Below, in pieces: positions 24,804-32,665 of a stretch of 43,737 nt of DNA. The stretch is taken from positions 1 to 43,737 of the forward strand of contig CALNAU010000038.1 of assembly GCA_937874275.1 (NCBI GenBank). Direction: 5' to 3'. The notes under the pieces are model-generated. The model was not told where the DNA came from and searched no databases. It saw only the letters and a program-made list of their open reading frames with translations. This DNA comes from an uncultured Clostridia bacterium (GTDB lineage Bacteria > Bacillota > Clostridia > Christensenellales > Aristaeellaceae). How positions within the stretch are numbered: position 1 is the stretch's first letter; every line of letters starts with the position of its first letter. A program made the translations under genes and the position numbers.

Positions 24804-25844
24804 TTATAGCAGGCCTTCATAGGCCGATTGGGCGTTGGGGCGCTCCGTACGCGCGGGCTGCGGCTCCTCCGGAGCGGGGGCAGTTTCCTCCGGCTCGCCC
24901 AGGTAGCGGGGGTGATACATCCGGCGCTCCAGCGACCAGATTTTCTCAGAGAACACACCTCTTGGCGTGCGCTTGAGCACGCTTTCCATCTCGTTCATGC
25001 GGGCGTCCATCTCGTCGAGGATGCTGAGCATCTCAGCCTCCGGGAACATGGGCGGCCGCGGGCTGCCGTGCTCGGCGATGCCATGATGGCTGATGATCAT
25101 GTGCTGCAGCAGCAGCACATATTCGTCATCCTGCGGGATGTTGTGCTGCCGCGCGGCCTCGCGCACCTGGGATACGCCCACCACCAGGTGTCCCAACAGC
25201 AGGCCCTCGGTGGTGTATTCGCTCACATTGCCCAAGGTGTCCGCGCGCATCTCGGTGATCTTGCTCAGGTCGTGCACCAGCACGCCTGCCAGCACCAGGT
25301 CGGCCTCCAGAAAGGGGTAGCAGGGCAGCAGCGCCTTGGCGGCGCGCAGCATGCCGGTCATGTGGTGCATCAGGCCGCTGCGCTCCGCGTGGTGCATGCG
25401 CTGGGCGGCCGGGTAGTACATCAGTTGGTCGCTCACCTGGGCGATGAGGGCCTGGCAGAGGGTTTTGAGCACCGGGTTTTGAAAGGCGGCCACGGTGTCG
25501 TCAATCTCTTTGCGCATGGCGTCAGGCGGTTCCGGCGCCGAGGCCACCAGGTCGCCCACATCCACCCGGTCGCCATCCATGGTGGGGCGGAACTTGTCCA
25601 CCCGCATTTGCAGGCGGCCATTGTACTCGGTGATGGCGGCGCGCACCTTGATGACGCTGCCCGCGTCCGGCGGCGTCGCCAGGGGGTCCCACACCTTGGC
25701 GTTGATGTCGGCGGAGTTGTCCGCCAGCGTCATATCCAGGTAGTTGCCCCCGTTGTTGCTGGTGCGCTTTTGCGAGGTGCGCACCAGCAAAAAGCCTTCA
25801 AAGCTCAGCCCTTTATAAAAATCTGCAACCTTGATTTGCTCCAT
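24804..25844 (-). CDS. OB-fold and HD-domain 3'-5' exoribonuclease, YhaM-like
   Basis: 346-residue cytoplasmic protein. The N-terminal OB-type nucleic-acid-binding domain (about 1-90, FLLVRTSQKRTSNNGGNYLDMTLAD) and the central HD domain (about 150-290) show the conserved HHAERSGLMHHMTGML and VHDLSKITEM, plus HMIISHHGIAEHG. This is the architecture of B. subtilis YhaM, a Mn-dependent 3'-5' exonuclease acting on RNA and ssDNA. A C-terminal Pro/Glu-rich tail (PEETAPAPEEPQPARTERP) extends it past YhaM's usual 314 residues. The start shares one base with the dnaB stop (TAATG), so it is coupled to dnaB. Confidence 0.85.
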   Translation of the reverse strand: MEQIKVADFYKGLSFEGFLLVRTSQKRTSNNGGNYLDMTLADNSADINAKVWDPLATPPDAGSVIKVRAAITEYNGRLQMRVDKFRPTMDGDRVDVGDLVASAPEPPDAMRKEIDDTVAAFQNPVLKTLCQALIAQVSDQLMYYPAAQRMHHAERSGLMHHMTGMLRAAKALLPCYPFLEADLVLAGVLVHDLSKITEMRADTLGNVSEYTTEGLLLGHLVVGVSQVREAARQHNIPQDDEYVLLLQHMIISHHGIAEHGSPRPPMFPEAEMLSILDEMDARMNEMESVLKRTPRGVFSEKIWSLERRMYHPRYLGEPEETAPAPEEPQPARTERPNAQSAYEGLL

Positions 25845-27196
25845 TATCTGTCTCCTTCGTAGCGGTCTTCAAACAGCGTGTACTCATCCAGCCAGTTGAG
25901 CAAAATGGTGTCCAACGGGCCGTTGCGCTGCTTGGCTACAATCACCTCCGCCGTGTTGGTGTCCTCGCTCGTTTCGTCGTAATAGCTCTCCCTGTGCAGG
26001 AACATCACCACGTCGGCGTCCTGCTCGATGGAGCCGGAGTCGCGCAGGTCGCTGAGCATAGGGCGCTTGGTGGAGCGCTGCACGTTGGCGCGCGACAGCT
26101 GCGCGCAGGCAACCAGCGGCACCTTGAGCTCCAGCGCGATGCCCTTCAATTTGCGCGAAATCTCGCTCACTTCCAGCTGGCGGTTTTCCGTGCGGCCATC
26201 GGCGCTCATCAGCTGCATGTAGTCGATGACAATCAGGTCCAGCCCCTTTTCCATCATCAGGCGGCGGCAGCGGCTGCGCAGCTGCGCCGGGGTCAGGCTG
26301 GAGGTATCGTCGATGTACATGCGCATGGTGGCCAGGGGGGCCAGGGCGCGGGCCAGCTTGATCCAGTCGTCATGCTTGAGGGTGCCCGAGCGGGCGCGCT
26401 GCATGTTGACACGCGCGTCCGCGCACAGCATGCGCATGGCAATCTGCTCGCGGGGCATCTCCAGGCTGAACACGGCGACGGATTTGTTTTTGTGCGCGGC
26501 GTGGGCCGCGATGTTGATGGCAAAGCTGGTCTTGCCCATGCTGGGGCGGGCGCCGACCAGCACCAGCTCGCCGCCATGCAGGCCGGTGAGCAGGCGGTCT
26601 AACTTGCTAAAACCGGTGGGCACGCCCATGATTTCGCCGCGGTGGCGCTCCAGTTCTTCCAGCTGGGCATAGGTGCGCTTGATGATTTCGCTGATAGGCT
26701 CCAGCTGTCCGCCGCCCGCGCGCTTCATCACGATGTCAAAGATGGATTTTTCGGCGTGCAGCAGCGTCTGCTCCAGGTCCATCTGCTGGCTGTAGCAGTT
26801 CTTGGTGATGGCGTTGGCCGCTCCAATCAATTTGCGCAGGGTGGATTTCTCCAGCACGATGTCGATGTAATAGCGCACATGCACGGTGGTGGGCACCGAC
26901 TGCATCAGGGTAATCAGATACTCCGTGCCGCCAATGCCCTGCAGGGAGCCGTTGCGGGTGAGCTCGTCGTCCATGGTGACCAGGTCCACCCCGCGGGATT
27001 GCTGAAACAGGCCGCGCATGGCCTTGAAAATGGCGGCATGCTGCGGCAGGTGGAAGTCATCCTCCTGCAGCATCTCCATCGCCTGGGTGAGCGCGGCATG
27101 GTCCTGCATCAGGGCGCCCAAAACCGACCGCTCGGCCTCCAGGCTTTGCGGCGGGGTCTGTATAACCTCCATGGGATAGGCGGTGTACTCTTCCAT
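25844..27196 (-). CDS. dnaB: Replicative DNA helicase
   Basis: Ring-shaped replicative helicase that unwinds DNA ahead of the fork. The 450-residue protein has the N-terminal primase-interacting domain (about 10-110, PPQSLEAERSVLGALMQD), a linker, and the RecA-like C-terminal domain with Walker A GARPSMGKTS, FSLEMPREQIAMRML, Walker B VIDYMQLM and the arginine-finger region RPMLSDLRDSGSIEQDAD. Length is standard. In B. subtilis nomenclature this is dnaC. It follows rplI by 14 bp with an AGGGGG site. Its place on the arm near the candidate oriC matches its origin-proximal location in other Firmicutes. Confidence 0.97.
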   Translation of the reverse strand: MEEYTAYPMEVIQTPPQSLEAERSVLGALMQDHAALTQAMEMLQEDDFHLPQHAAIFKAMRGLFQQSRGVDLVTMDDELTRNGSLQGIGGTEYLITLMQSVPTTVHVRYYIDIVLEKSTLRKLIGAANAITKNCYSQQMDLEQTLLHAEKSIFDIVMKRAGGGQLEPISEIIKRTYAQLEELERHRGEIMGVPTGFSKLDRLLTGLHGGELVLVGARPSMGKTSFAINIAAHAAHKNKSVAVFSLEMPREQIAMRMLCADARVNMQRARSGTLKHDDWIKLARALAPLATMRMYIDDTSSLTPAQLRSRCRRLMMEKGLDLIVIDYMQLMSADGRTENRQLEVSEISRKLKGIALELKVPLVACAQLSRANVQRSTKRPMLSDLRDSGSIEQDADVVMFLHRESYYDETSEDTNTAEVIVAKQRNGPLDTILLNWLDEYTLFEDRYEGDR

Positions 27197-27210
27197 TGAA
27201 CCCCCTGCCC

Positions 27211-27660
27211 TTATTGCGCGGGCACGATGCTGACCTTCATGGGCACCTTGATGCCGCTGTAGACGGTCACCTGCAGCTCATACTCGCCGGTGGTGCGGAT
27301 GGGCTCGCTGAGCTCCAGCTTGCGCTTGTCCAGCGTCACGCCGTGCTGCTTTTCAAGCGCCGCGGCAATCTCCTGCACGGTCACGCTGCCGTACAGGCGG
27401 CCCTTTTCGCCGCACTTGACGGGCAGCACCACGGTCTTCTTGCGCAGCTCCTCGCCCATCTTTTCGGCCTGGGCGCGGCGCTCGGCCTCCAGCTTGCGCT
27501 CGGCCTCCTGCTTGCGCTCAATCTCCTTGACGGCGGATTCGCCTGCCTCCACCGCCCACTTGCGGGGCAGCAGGTAGTTGCGGGCAAAGCCATCGCTGAC
27601 GGACAGCACCTGGTTCTTTTTGCCGGTGCCCGGCACATCCTGTAATAAAATGACCTTCAT
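27211..27660 (-). CDS. rplI: 50S ribosomal protein L9
   Basis: 149-residue ribosomal protein with the N-domain MKVILLQDVPGTGKKNQVLSVSDGFARNYLLPRKWA, the long central helix rich in Glu, Arg and Ala (EIERKQEAERKLEAERRAQ), and the C-domain with GRLYGSVTVQEIAAAL. The start is MKVILLQ at 27660; a longer in-frame extension upstream lies in the yybS end and is rejected. It is between yybS and dnaB, as in other Firmicutes except that gdpP is missing from its usual place before rplI. Confidence 0.97.
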   Translation of the reverse strand: MKVILLQDVPGTGKKNQVLSVSDGFARNYLLPRKWAVEAGESAVKEIERKQEAERKLEAERRAQAEKMGEELRKKTVVLPVKCGEKGRLYGSVTVQEIAAALEKQHGVTLDKRKLELSEPIRTTGEYELQVTVYSGIKVPMKVSIVPAQ

Positions 27661-27661
27661 G

Positions 27662-28786
27662 TTATTCGTCCCTCCTGTCGGTCGGTTGGTTATTCTGAGT
27701 TTTGCGAAGCTTGCGGGCATCGCTGAGCTGTTCAAAGATGCCTAATATCATGGCGGCCTGTGGAAGCACCAACCCCAGCGCCAGCAGCGTGAAGCCGCGC
27801 AGGCCGGGCCGCGTGCCCTTCGCCTTTTGCAGGTGATTGACAAAGGCCAGCCCCTGCAGGGTGAAGCAGGCGGCTGCCACGTTGTAGAGCATCTGCCCGC
27901 CGATGGCCAGCACCGGCTGGCGCAGCAGACGCGCCACCAATGACAGCCCGCCCATCACAAACAACGGTGTCACATAGGCCTTGGGCAGCACCCACTGCGA
28001 GAAGGGCGGCAGTGCCAGCCCCGGGCGCTCCTCAGCCGGGATGTCAAGCAGCGCCGCCTCATCGGCCTGCCTGTTTTGCCTGCGGCCAAAGTGCTCGCCC
28101 ATGAACAGGCCGCCTATGCCCACAAACAGGCTGTGCGAGCTGATGAGCGAGGGCACCAGCGCCCGCAGCCACAGCCCCACGCGCAGGGAAATCTGCTTGT
28201 AAAACTCGTCCAGCACCTGGGGGGAGAAGGTCCACCCGCCCTGGGCTGCCTCCACCAGCGGGTTTTGGGCCAGTTCCTGCGGCAGGGCCAGCATGCCGTA
28301 CTGATAGAAGGCGTTGAGCAGGCTGTCGCGCTCGGCGATGCCGTTGAGGCCGTCAATCAGCTGTTGGGACAGCGCGCCATAGGGGTCGCCCCCCAGCCTG
28401 CGGTTGACGATGATAAACAGGATGACCACGGTGGCGATATAGGCCGCGATAACGATTTCCATCGCGCGCTGGCCGGGCACACGCAGGTGCATGCAGCCAT
28501 AGTAGACCGCCAGCGGCACCAGCAGATAGACAAAGGACACGATTGCAGCACCCGGTGAGACCCACAGGCCGGTACCCCCGGCCATCATCCCCAGGGCAAT
28601 CAGCGCGGGCAGCGGCCCGGCCATGCGCAGCATGATGATCAGCACAAAGGGGAACAAAAACAGCACCGCCGGCAGCAGATACAGCGCGCCAAAGGGGTTG
28701 GCCCCCAGCGCAGCCACCAACAGCGAGGTCAGCGCAAGGGATATCAAGGCCGTGCGGCGGCTGTAGATGAGCGTGCCTGCGTGCAT
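27662..28786 (-). CDS. DUF2232 membrane protein, YybS-like
   Basis: 374-residue polytopic membrane protein with about eight hydrophobic segments, including FGALYLLPAVLFLFPFVLIIML near the N-terminus and the family's GYDUF2232-type loop ALGMMAGGTGLWVSPGAAIVSFVYLLVPLAVYYG. YybS proteins are of unknown function, possibly linked to sporulation or transport. I chose the ATG at 28786 (MHAGTLIYSRR) because an AGAGGAG site precedes it; the longer frame to 28813 has none. It heads the yybS-rplI-dnaB-yhaM-like operon, with 1 bp before rplI. Confidence 0.8.
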   Translation of the reverse strand: MHAGTLIYSRRTALISLALTSLLVAALGANPFGALYLLPAVLFLFPFVLIIMLRMAGPLPALIALGMMAGGTGLWVSPGAAIVSFVYLLVPLAVYYGCMHLRVPGQRAMEIVIAAYIATVVILFIIVNRRLGGDPYGALSQQLIDGLNGIAERDSLLNAFYQYGMLALPQELAQNPLVEAAQGGWTFSPQVLDEFYKQISLRVGLWLRALVPSLISSHSLFVGIGGLFMGEHFGRRQNRQADEAALLDIPAEERPGLALPPFSQWVLPKAYVTPLFVMGGLSLVARLLRQPVLAIGGQMLYNVAAACFTLQGLAFVNHLQKAKGTRPGLRGFTLLALGLVLPQAAMILGIFEQLSDARKLRKTQNNQPTDRRDE

Positions 28787-28815
28787 GGGGTCTCCTCTCT
28801 CAGGTCGGTCCAATC

Positions 28816-28844
28816 ATTGTAGAGGTGGCCCCATCCTTTGTCAA
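28816..28844 (-). promoter_or_regulatory. Promoter of the yybS-rplI-dnaB operon
   Basis: Minus strand TTGACA (28839-28844), a 17-nt spacer and TACAAT (28816-28821): a perfect -35 and a 5-of-6 -10, 30 bp before the yybS ATG. It is located between the upstream MATE gene and yybS. Confidence 0.85.
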
Positions 28845-28859
28845 GAAACGTGAAACGCC

Positions 28860-30230
28860 CTATACCCTCGTATGTTGCCAGTGGCCGCGCAGGAAACGCA
28901 GCAGCAGCAGGATGCCCCGAACACCCAGGTCAATCACCATGGCGTACCAGATGCCGCGGATGCCCAGGCCCAATACGCTGCCCAGCAGCCAGGCCAGCAC
29001 CAGGCGCACGCCCCACATGCTCACCAGCGCCACCCGGAAGGGCGCCACCGTATCGCCGGCACCACGCAGGGCGCCCGGCGCGATGATGGACAGCGCGCTG
29101 AAGGGCTGCTCCACCGCGCAGATGCGTATCAGCATCGCGCCAATCTGGCGCACGGCAGGGTCGGGCGTGAACAGGGCGATTAACTGGTGCGCGAAGATGA
29201 ACATCAACACACCCGATACCGACATCAGCAAGGTACCCGTGCCGATGGCCCGCAGGCCGAAGTGGCGTGCCCGCTGGTAGTCACCGGCGCCCAGGTTTTG
29301 CCCGACCAGCGTGGCCGCGGCCACCGAGAAGCCAAAGCCCGGCATATAGCCCAGTGACTCCACCGTGATGGCCAGGTGGTGCGCGGCCAGCGTATGGGTG
29401 CCCAGGCTGGCCACCATGCCGGCAAACACAATCTGCCCCAGGTTGATGGATACGCGCTCCATGCCCGCGGGCAAGGCGATGCGCAGGATGCGCCCGGCCA
29501 TCTCCCGCTCGGGCCGCAGGCGGCGGATGTCGGGCAATGTGAGCGCGCCGCGGCCCTTCAGCAGCAGGCGCAGCAGGTACAGGCCGGCCGTGGCATTGGC
29601 CATGGCTGTCGCGATGGCGGCACCCTGAACGCCCATGCCGGCGCCCGGCATGGTAAAGCCGATGCCCAGCACGTTGAGCGGGCGCGTGGGATAAATGAGC
29701 AAAAAGTTGAAGGTGATGTTAATCAGGTGGCTCAGCAGCGAGGCGCGCATGGGGGAGCGGGTGTCGCCGGCGCCCCGCAGCAGCGCGCCCGCCGTCATGC
29801 CCATGTAGTGGGGGATAAAGGCCAGGCCAATCAGCCGCATGTAGCTGGCCGCGTCCGCGTGGATGGCCGGGTCGGCCCCCATCAGGCGCGGGATCAGCGG
29901 CGCGCCCAGCAGCGCGAACAGCATCATGGCCGTGCTGAGCACAAAGCCCAGCAATAGCGCCTGGCCCGCGGTGCGCTGCGCGCCCTCGCGGTCCTTGGCG
30001 CCTATCATGCGCGATACCAGCGCCGTGGCGCCCACACCCAGGCTGCCGGCCAGGCCGCCCATCAGCCAGCTGGGCGAGGCGTTGACTGCAACGGCCGCGG
30101 TGGCCGCGGCGCCCAGGCTGCCCACCATGGCCGAGTCAATCATGATGACCATGGTCGCCGACAGGTTTTCGATGACGGCGGGCCAGGCCAGCCGCATCAG
30201 CACCCGTTGGGACGAATGCGCGCTATTCAT
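28860..30230 (-). CDS. MATE family efflux transporter (NorM/DinF-like), copy 1
   Basis: 456-residue transporter with about 12 transmembrane helices in two MATE domains, expected to expel cationic drugs or metabolites using a Na+ or H+ gradient. Visible MATE marks: WPAVIENLSATMVIMIDSAMVGSLG in helices 1-2, LVSRMIGAKDREGAQRTAGQA, and ALRGAGDTVAPFRVAL in the second half. It overlaps parC by 4 bp (ATGA), so it is translated with topoisomerase IV; that pairing looks unusual. No substrate can be read from the sequence. Confidence 0.93.
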   Translation of the reverse strand: MNSAHSSQRVLMRLAWPAVIENLSATMVIMIDSAMVGSLGAAATAAVAVNASPSWLMGGLAGSLGVGATALVSRMIGAKDREGAQRTAGQALLLGFVLSTAMMLFALLGAPLIPRLMGADPAIHADAASYMRLIGLAFIPHYMGMTAGALLRGAGDTRSPMRASLLSHLINITFNFLLIYPTRPLNVLGIGFTMPGAGMGVQGAAIATAMANATAGLYLLRLLLKGRGALTLPDIRRLRPEREMAGRILRIALPAGMERVSINLGQIVFAGMVASLGTHTLAAHHLAITVESLGYMPGFGFSVAAATLVGQNLGAGDYQRARHFGLRAIGTGTLLMSVSGVLMFIFAHQLIALFTPDPAVRQIGAMLIRICAVEQPFSALSIIAPGALRGAGDTVAPFRVALVSMWGVRLVLAWLLGSVLGLGIRGIWYAMVIDLGVRGILLLLRFLRGHWQHTRV

Positions 30231-32665
30231 AGAATCAGGTCTGTCACGACGTTGTCCAGCAGCGCCATCACATAGGGCTTGCCGCGGTCGCTTAAGGCCT
30301 GGGGCACGATTTCGTCACTGGACAGCGGCGTCAGGTCACCCTGGCGCTGCAGCACCGAGAAGCTGCGCGGCGCGGTGAGGCGGGCAAACGCGGCCACATA
30401 GGTGCCGTTGCTGCCCGATTTGTTGAAGTAGAAGGCGTGCACGCCCTTGCCGCCGCGGTTTTGCGCGTCGGCCATGCTGCCCATCAGGCGCTTGGCGTAA
30501 CCCCGCTCGCTGAACAGAATCAGCTGGTCGGCATTCAGCAGGTTGCCGGCCCAGCACACCTGGTCGTCCGGGCTCAGGCGGATGGCGCGTACCCCGCGGG
30601 CCGTGCGGCCCATCACGGGCACGTCCTCCGTGCTGAAGCGAATCATCATGCCGCCTTGCGTCAGGCAGAACTGGTCGGCACCATCCTCCACCCGGGTGAC
30701 GCACAATAGCTCGTCATCCTTCATGCCGATGGCGGCAAATTTGCTGCGCCGCACATCGTATTCGGTGGCGGCGGTGCGCTTGACCTGGCCGGACTTGGTG
30801 TAGAACAGGAAGTCGGGCAGCGTGCTCAGCTCATCGGGCGCCAGGTCAAACAGGCTGACGCAGACTTCGTTCGCCTCCAGCCCCGCCAGCACGCCGCTGA
30901 GGGCCAGGCCGCGGTCGCGGGGCCGGTTAGCCTCCTCCAGCTTGCCCACGCTGTAGGTGTAGCAGTTGCCCAGATTGGTGAAGAACATCAGCGTGTGGTC
31001 GGTGAACGTGCGGAAGGTGAAGCGCGCCATGTCGGCCTCGGTCTCGGGCACATCCAGCTTGTCATAGCTGCGTGGGTGCATGCGGCGCAGCTGCCCGCCC
31101 CGGGTGAAGAACACCACGGCCTCCTCGGCCTCCATGATTTCCTCAATGGGGGTGGCGGCGACGGCCTCCTCCTCCTGCATGATGTCGGTGCGCCGGTCGT
31201 CGCCGTACTTGTCGGCAATCTCCTGCAGCTCCTTCTTGATGACGGCCATCAGCTTTTTCTCACTGCCCAATATGGCTTCCAGCCCCTTGATGGAGGCCAG
31301 CACTTCCTCGTTTTCCTTCCGGAGGGTGAGAATTTCAAGGCCGGTCAGCCGCTGCAGGCGCAGGTCCAGAATGGCCTGGGCCTGTGCCTCGCTGAACCCA
31401 AAGCGGCTCATCAGCCGGTCGCGAGCCTCCTTGGCGTTTTTGCTGGCGCGGATGAGGGCGATGATTTCGTCCAGGCTGTCCACCGCGCGAATCAGCCCCT
31501 CCAGGATGTGGGCACGGGCGCGGGCGCGCTCCAGGTCGTATTGGCTGCGCTTGGTCACCACATCCTTCTGATGGCGGATGTAGTGGCGGATGACATCCGG
31601 GATGCCCATCTGCGCGGGCTTGCCCTCGGCGATGGCCACCAGGTTGACGCCAAAGGTGACCTGCATGTCGGAGTACTTGAACAGGAAGCCTAAGGTCTGC
31701 TCCGGGTCGGCCTCCTTCTTCAGCTCAATCACCGCGCGCAGGCCAGTACGGTCCGACTCGTCGCGGATGTCATAGATGGTGCCCAGGGCGGCCTTCTTTT
31801 CGGCGGAAAGTTTGAGAATCTTCTCCAGCATCTGCGCCTTGTTGACCTGGTAGGGCACCTCGGTGATGACAATCAGATGGCGGCCGGCGCGGCCGGGCTC
31901 GATGTGCGCGCGGGCGCGCAGGGTCAGCTTGCCGCGGCCGGTCTCGTAGGCGGCGCGTATTTCCGGGGTATTGAGCAGCACACCGCCGGTGGGGAAGTCC
32001 GGTGCTGGCATCACCTGCATCAGCTCATCCAGCGTGGCGTCGGGCTTGTCTATCATTAGATTGACGGCCTGCACGGCCTCGCGCAGGTTGTGGGGCGGGA
32101 TGTTGGTGGCCAGGCCCACCGCGATGCCCGACGCGCCATTGACCAACAGGTTGGGGTAGCGCGCGGGCAGCAGGTCGGGCTCGTTTAGGGTGTCATCAAA
32201 GTTGAGGCGGAAGGGCACCGTGTCCTTCTGGATGTCGCGCAGCATCTCCATAGCCAGCGGGGCCATGCGGGCCTCGGTGTAGCGCATGGCGGCCGCGCTG
32301 TCGCCGTCGATGGAGCCGAAGTTGCCGTGCCCGTCCACCAACATGCCTCGCATGGAGAAGGGCTGTGCCAGGCGCACCAAGGCGTCGTATACGCTGGTGT
32401 CGCCGTGGGGGTGGTATTTACCCAGGCAGTCGCCCACGATGCGGGCGCACTTGCGGTGCGGCTTGTCGGGCGTCATGCCCAGCTCGTGCAACGTGTAGAG
32501 GATGCGCCGCTGCACGGGCTTGAGGCCATCCTCCACCCGGGGCAGCGCCCGCTCCATGATGACGTGCTCGGCGTAGGGCATCATGCTGTTGTGCAGCACT
32601 TCCTCCAGCGGCGTCTGAATGACCTCGGGGATAAACTCCGGCGTGGGGTTCTTTTTCTTAGGCAT
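30227..32665 (-). CDS. parC: DNA topoisomerase IV subunit A
   Basis: Breakage-reunion subunit that decatenates daughter chromosomes with ParE. The 812-residue protein has the catalytic Tyr129 in AAAMRYTEARM and the quinolone-resistance region HPHGDTSVYDALVRLAQPF (Thr90 and Asp94 at the positions of E. coli GyrA Ser83 and Asp87). I call it ParC, not GyrA, because its partner is ParE-type and because the usual first-blade GyrA box (QRRGGKG) is missing: the sequence there is RRMHPRSYDKLD. A degenerate QNRGGKG occurs only at 735-741, in a late blade. The C-terminal beta-pinwheel is longer than in many ParC proteins. It overlaps parE by 8 bp and the MATE gene by 4 bp. Confidence 0.9.
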   Translation of the reverse strand: MPKKKNPTPEFIPEVIQTPLEEVLHNSMMPYAEHVIMERALPRVEDGLKPVQRRILYTLHELGMTPDKPHRKCARIVGDCLGKYHPHGDTSVYDALVRLAQPFSMRGMLVDGHGNFGSIDGDSAAAMRYTEARMAPLAMEMLRDIQKDTVPFRLNFDDTLNEPDLLPARYPNLLVNGASGIAVGLATNIPPHNLREAVQAVNLMIDKPDATLDELMQVMPAPDFPTGGVLLNTPEIRAAYETGRGKLTLRARAHIEPGRAGRHLIVITEVPYQVNKAQMLEKILKLSAEKKAALGTIYDIRDESDRTGLRAVIELKKEADPEQTLGFLFKYSDMQVTFGVNLVAIAEGKPAQMGIPDVIRHYIRHQKDVVTKRSQYDLERARARAHILEGLIRAVDSLDEIIALIRASKNAKEARDRLMSRFGFSEAQAQAILDLRLQRLTGLEILTLRKENEEVLASIKGLEAILGSEKKLMAVIKKELQEIADKYGDDRRTDIMQEEEAVAATPIEEIMEAEEAVVFFTRGGQLRRMHPRSYDKLDVPETEADMARFTFRTFTDHTLMFFTNLGNCYTYSVGKLEEANRPRDRGLALSGVLAGLEANEVCVSLFDLAPDELSTLPDFLFYTKSGQVKRTAATEYDVRRSKFAAIGMKDDELLCVTRVEDGADQFCLTQGGMMIRFSTEDVPVMGRTARGVRAIRLSPDDQVCWAGNLLNADQLILFSERGYAKRLMGSMADAQNRGGKGVHAFYFNKSGSNGTYVAAFARLTAPRSFSVLQRQGDLTPLSSDEIVPQALSDRGKPYVMALLDNVVTDLIL

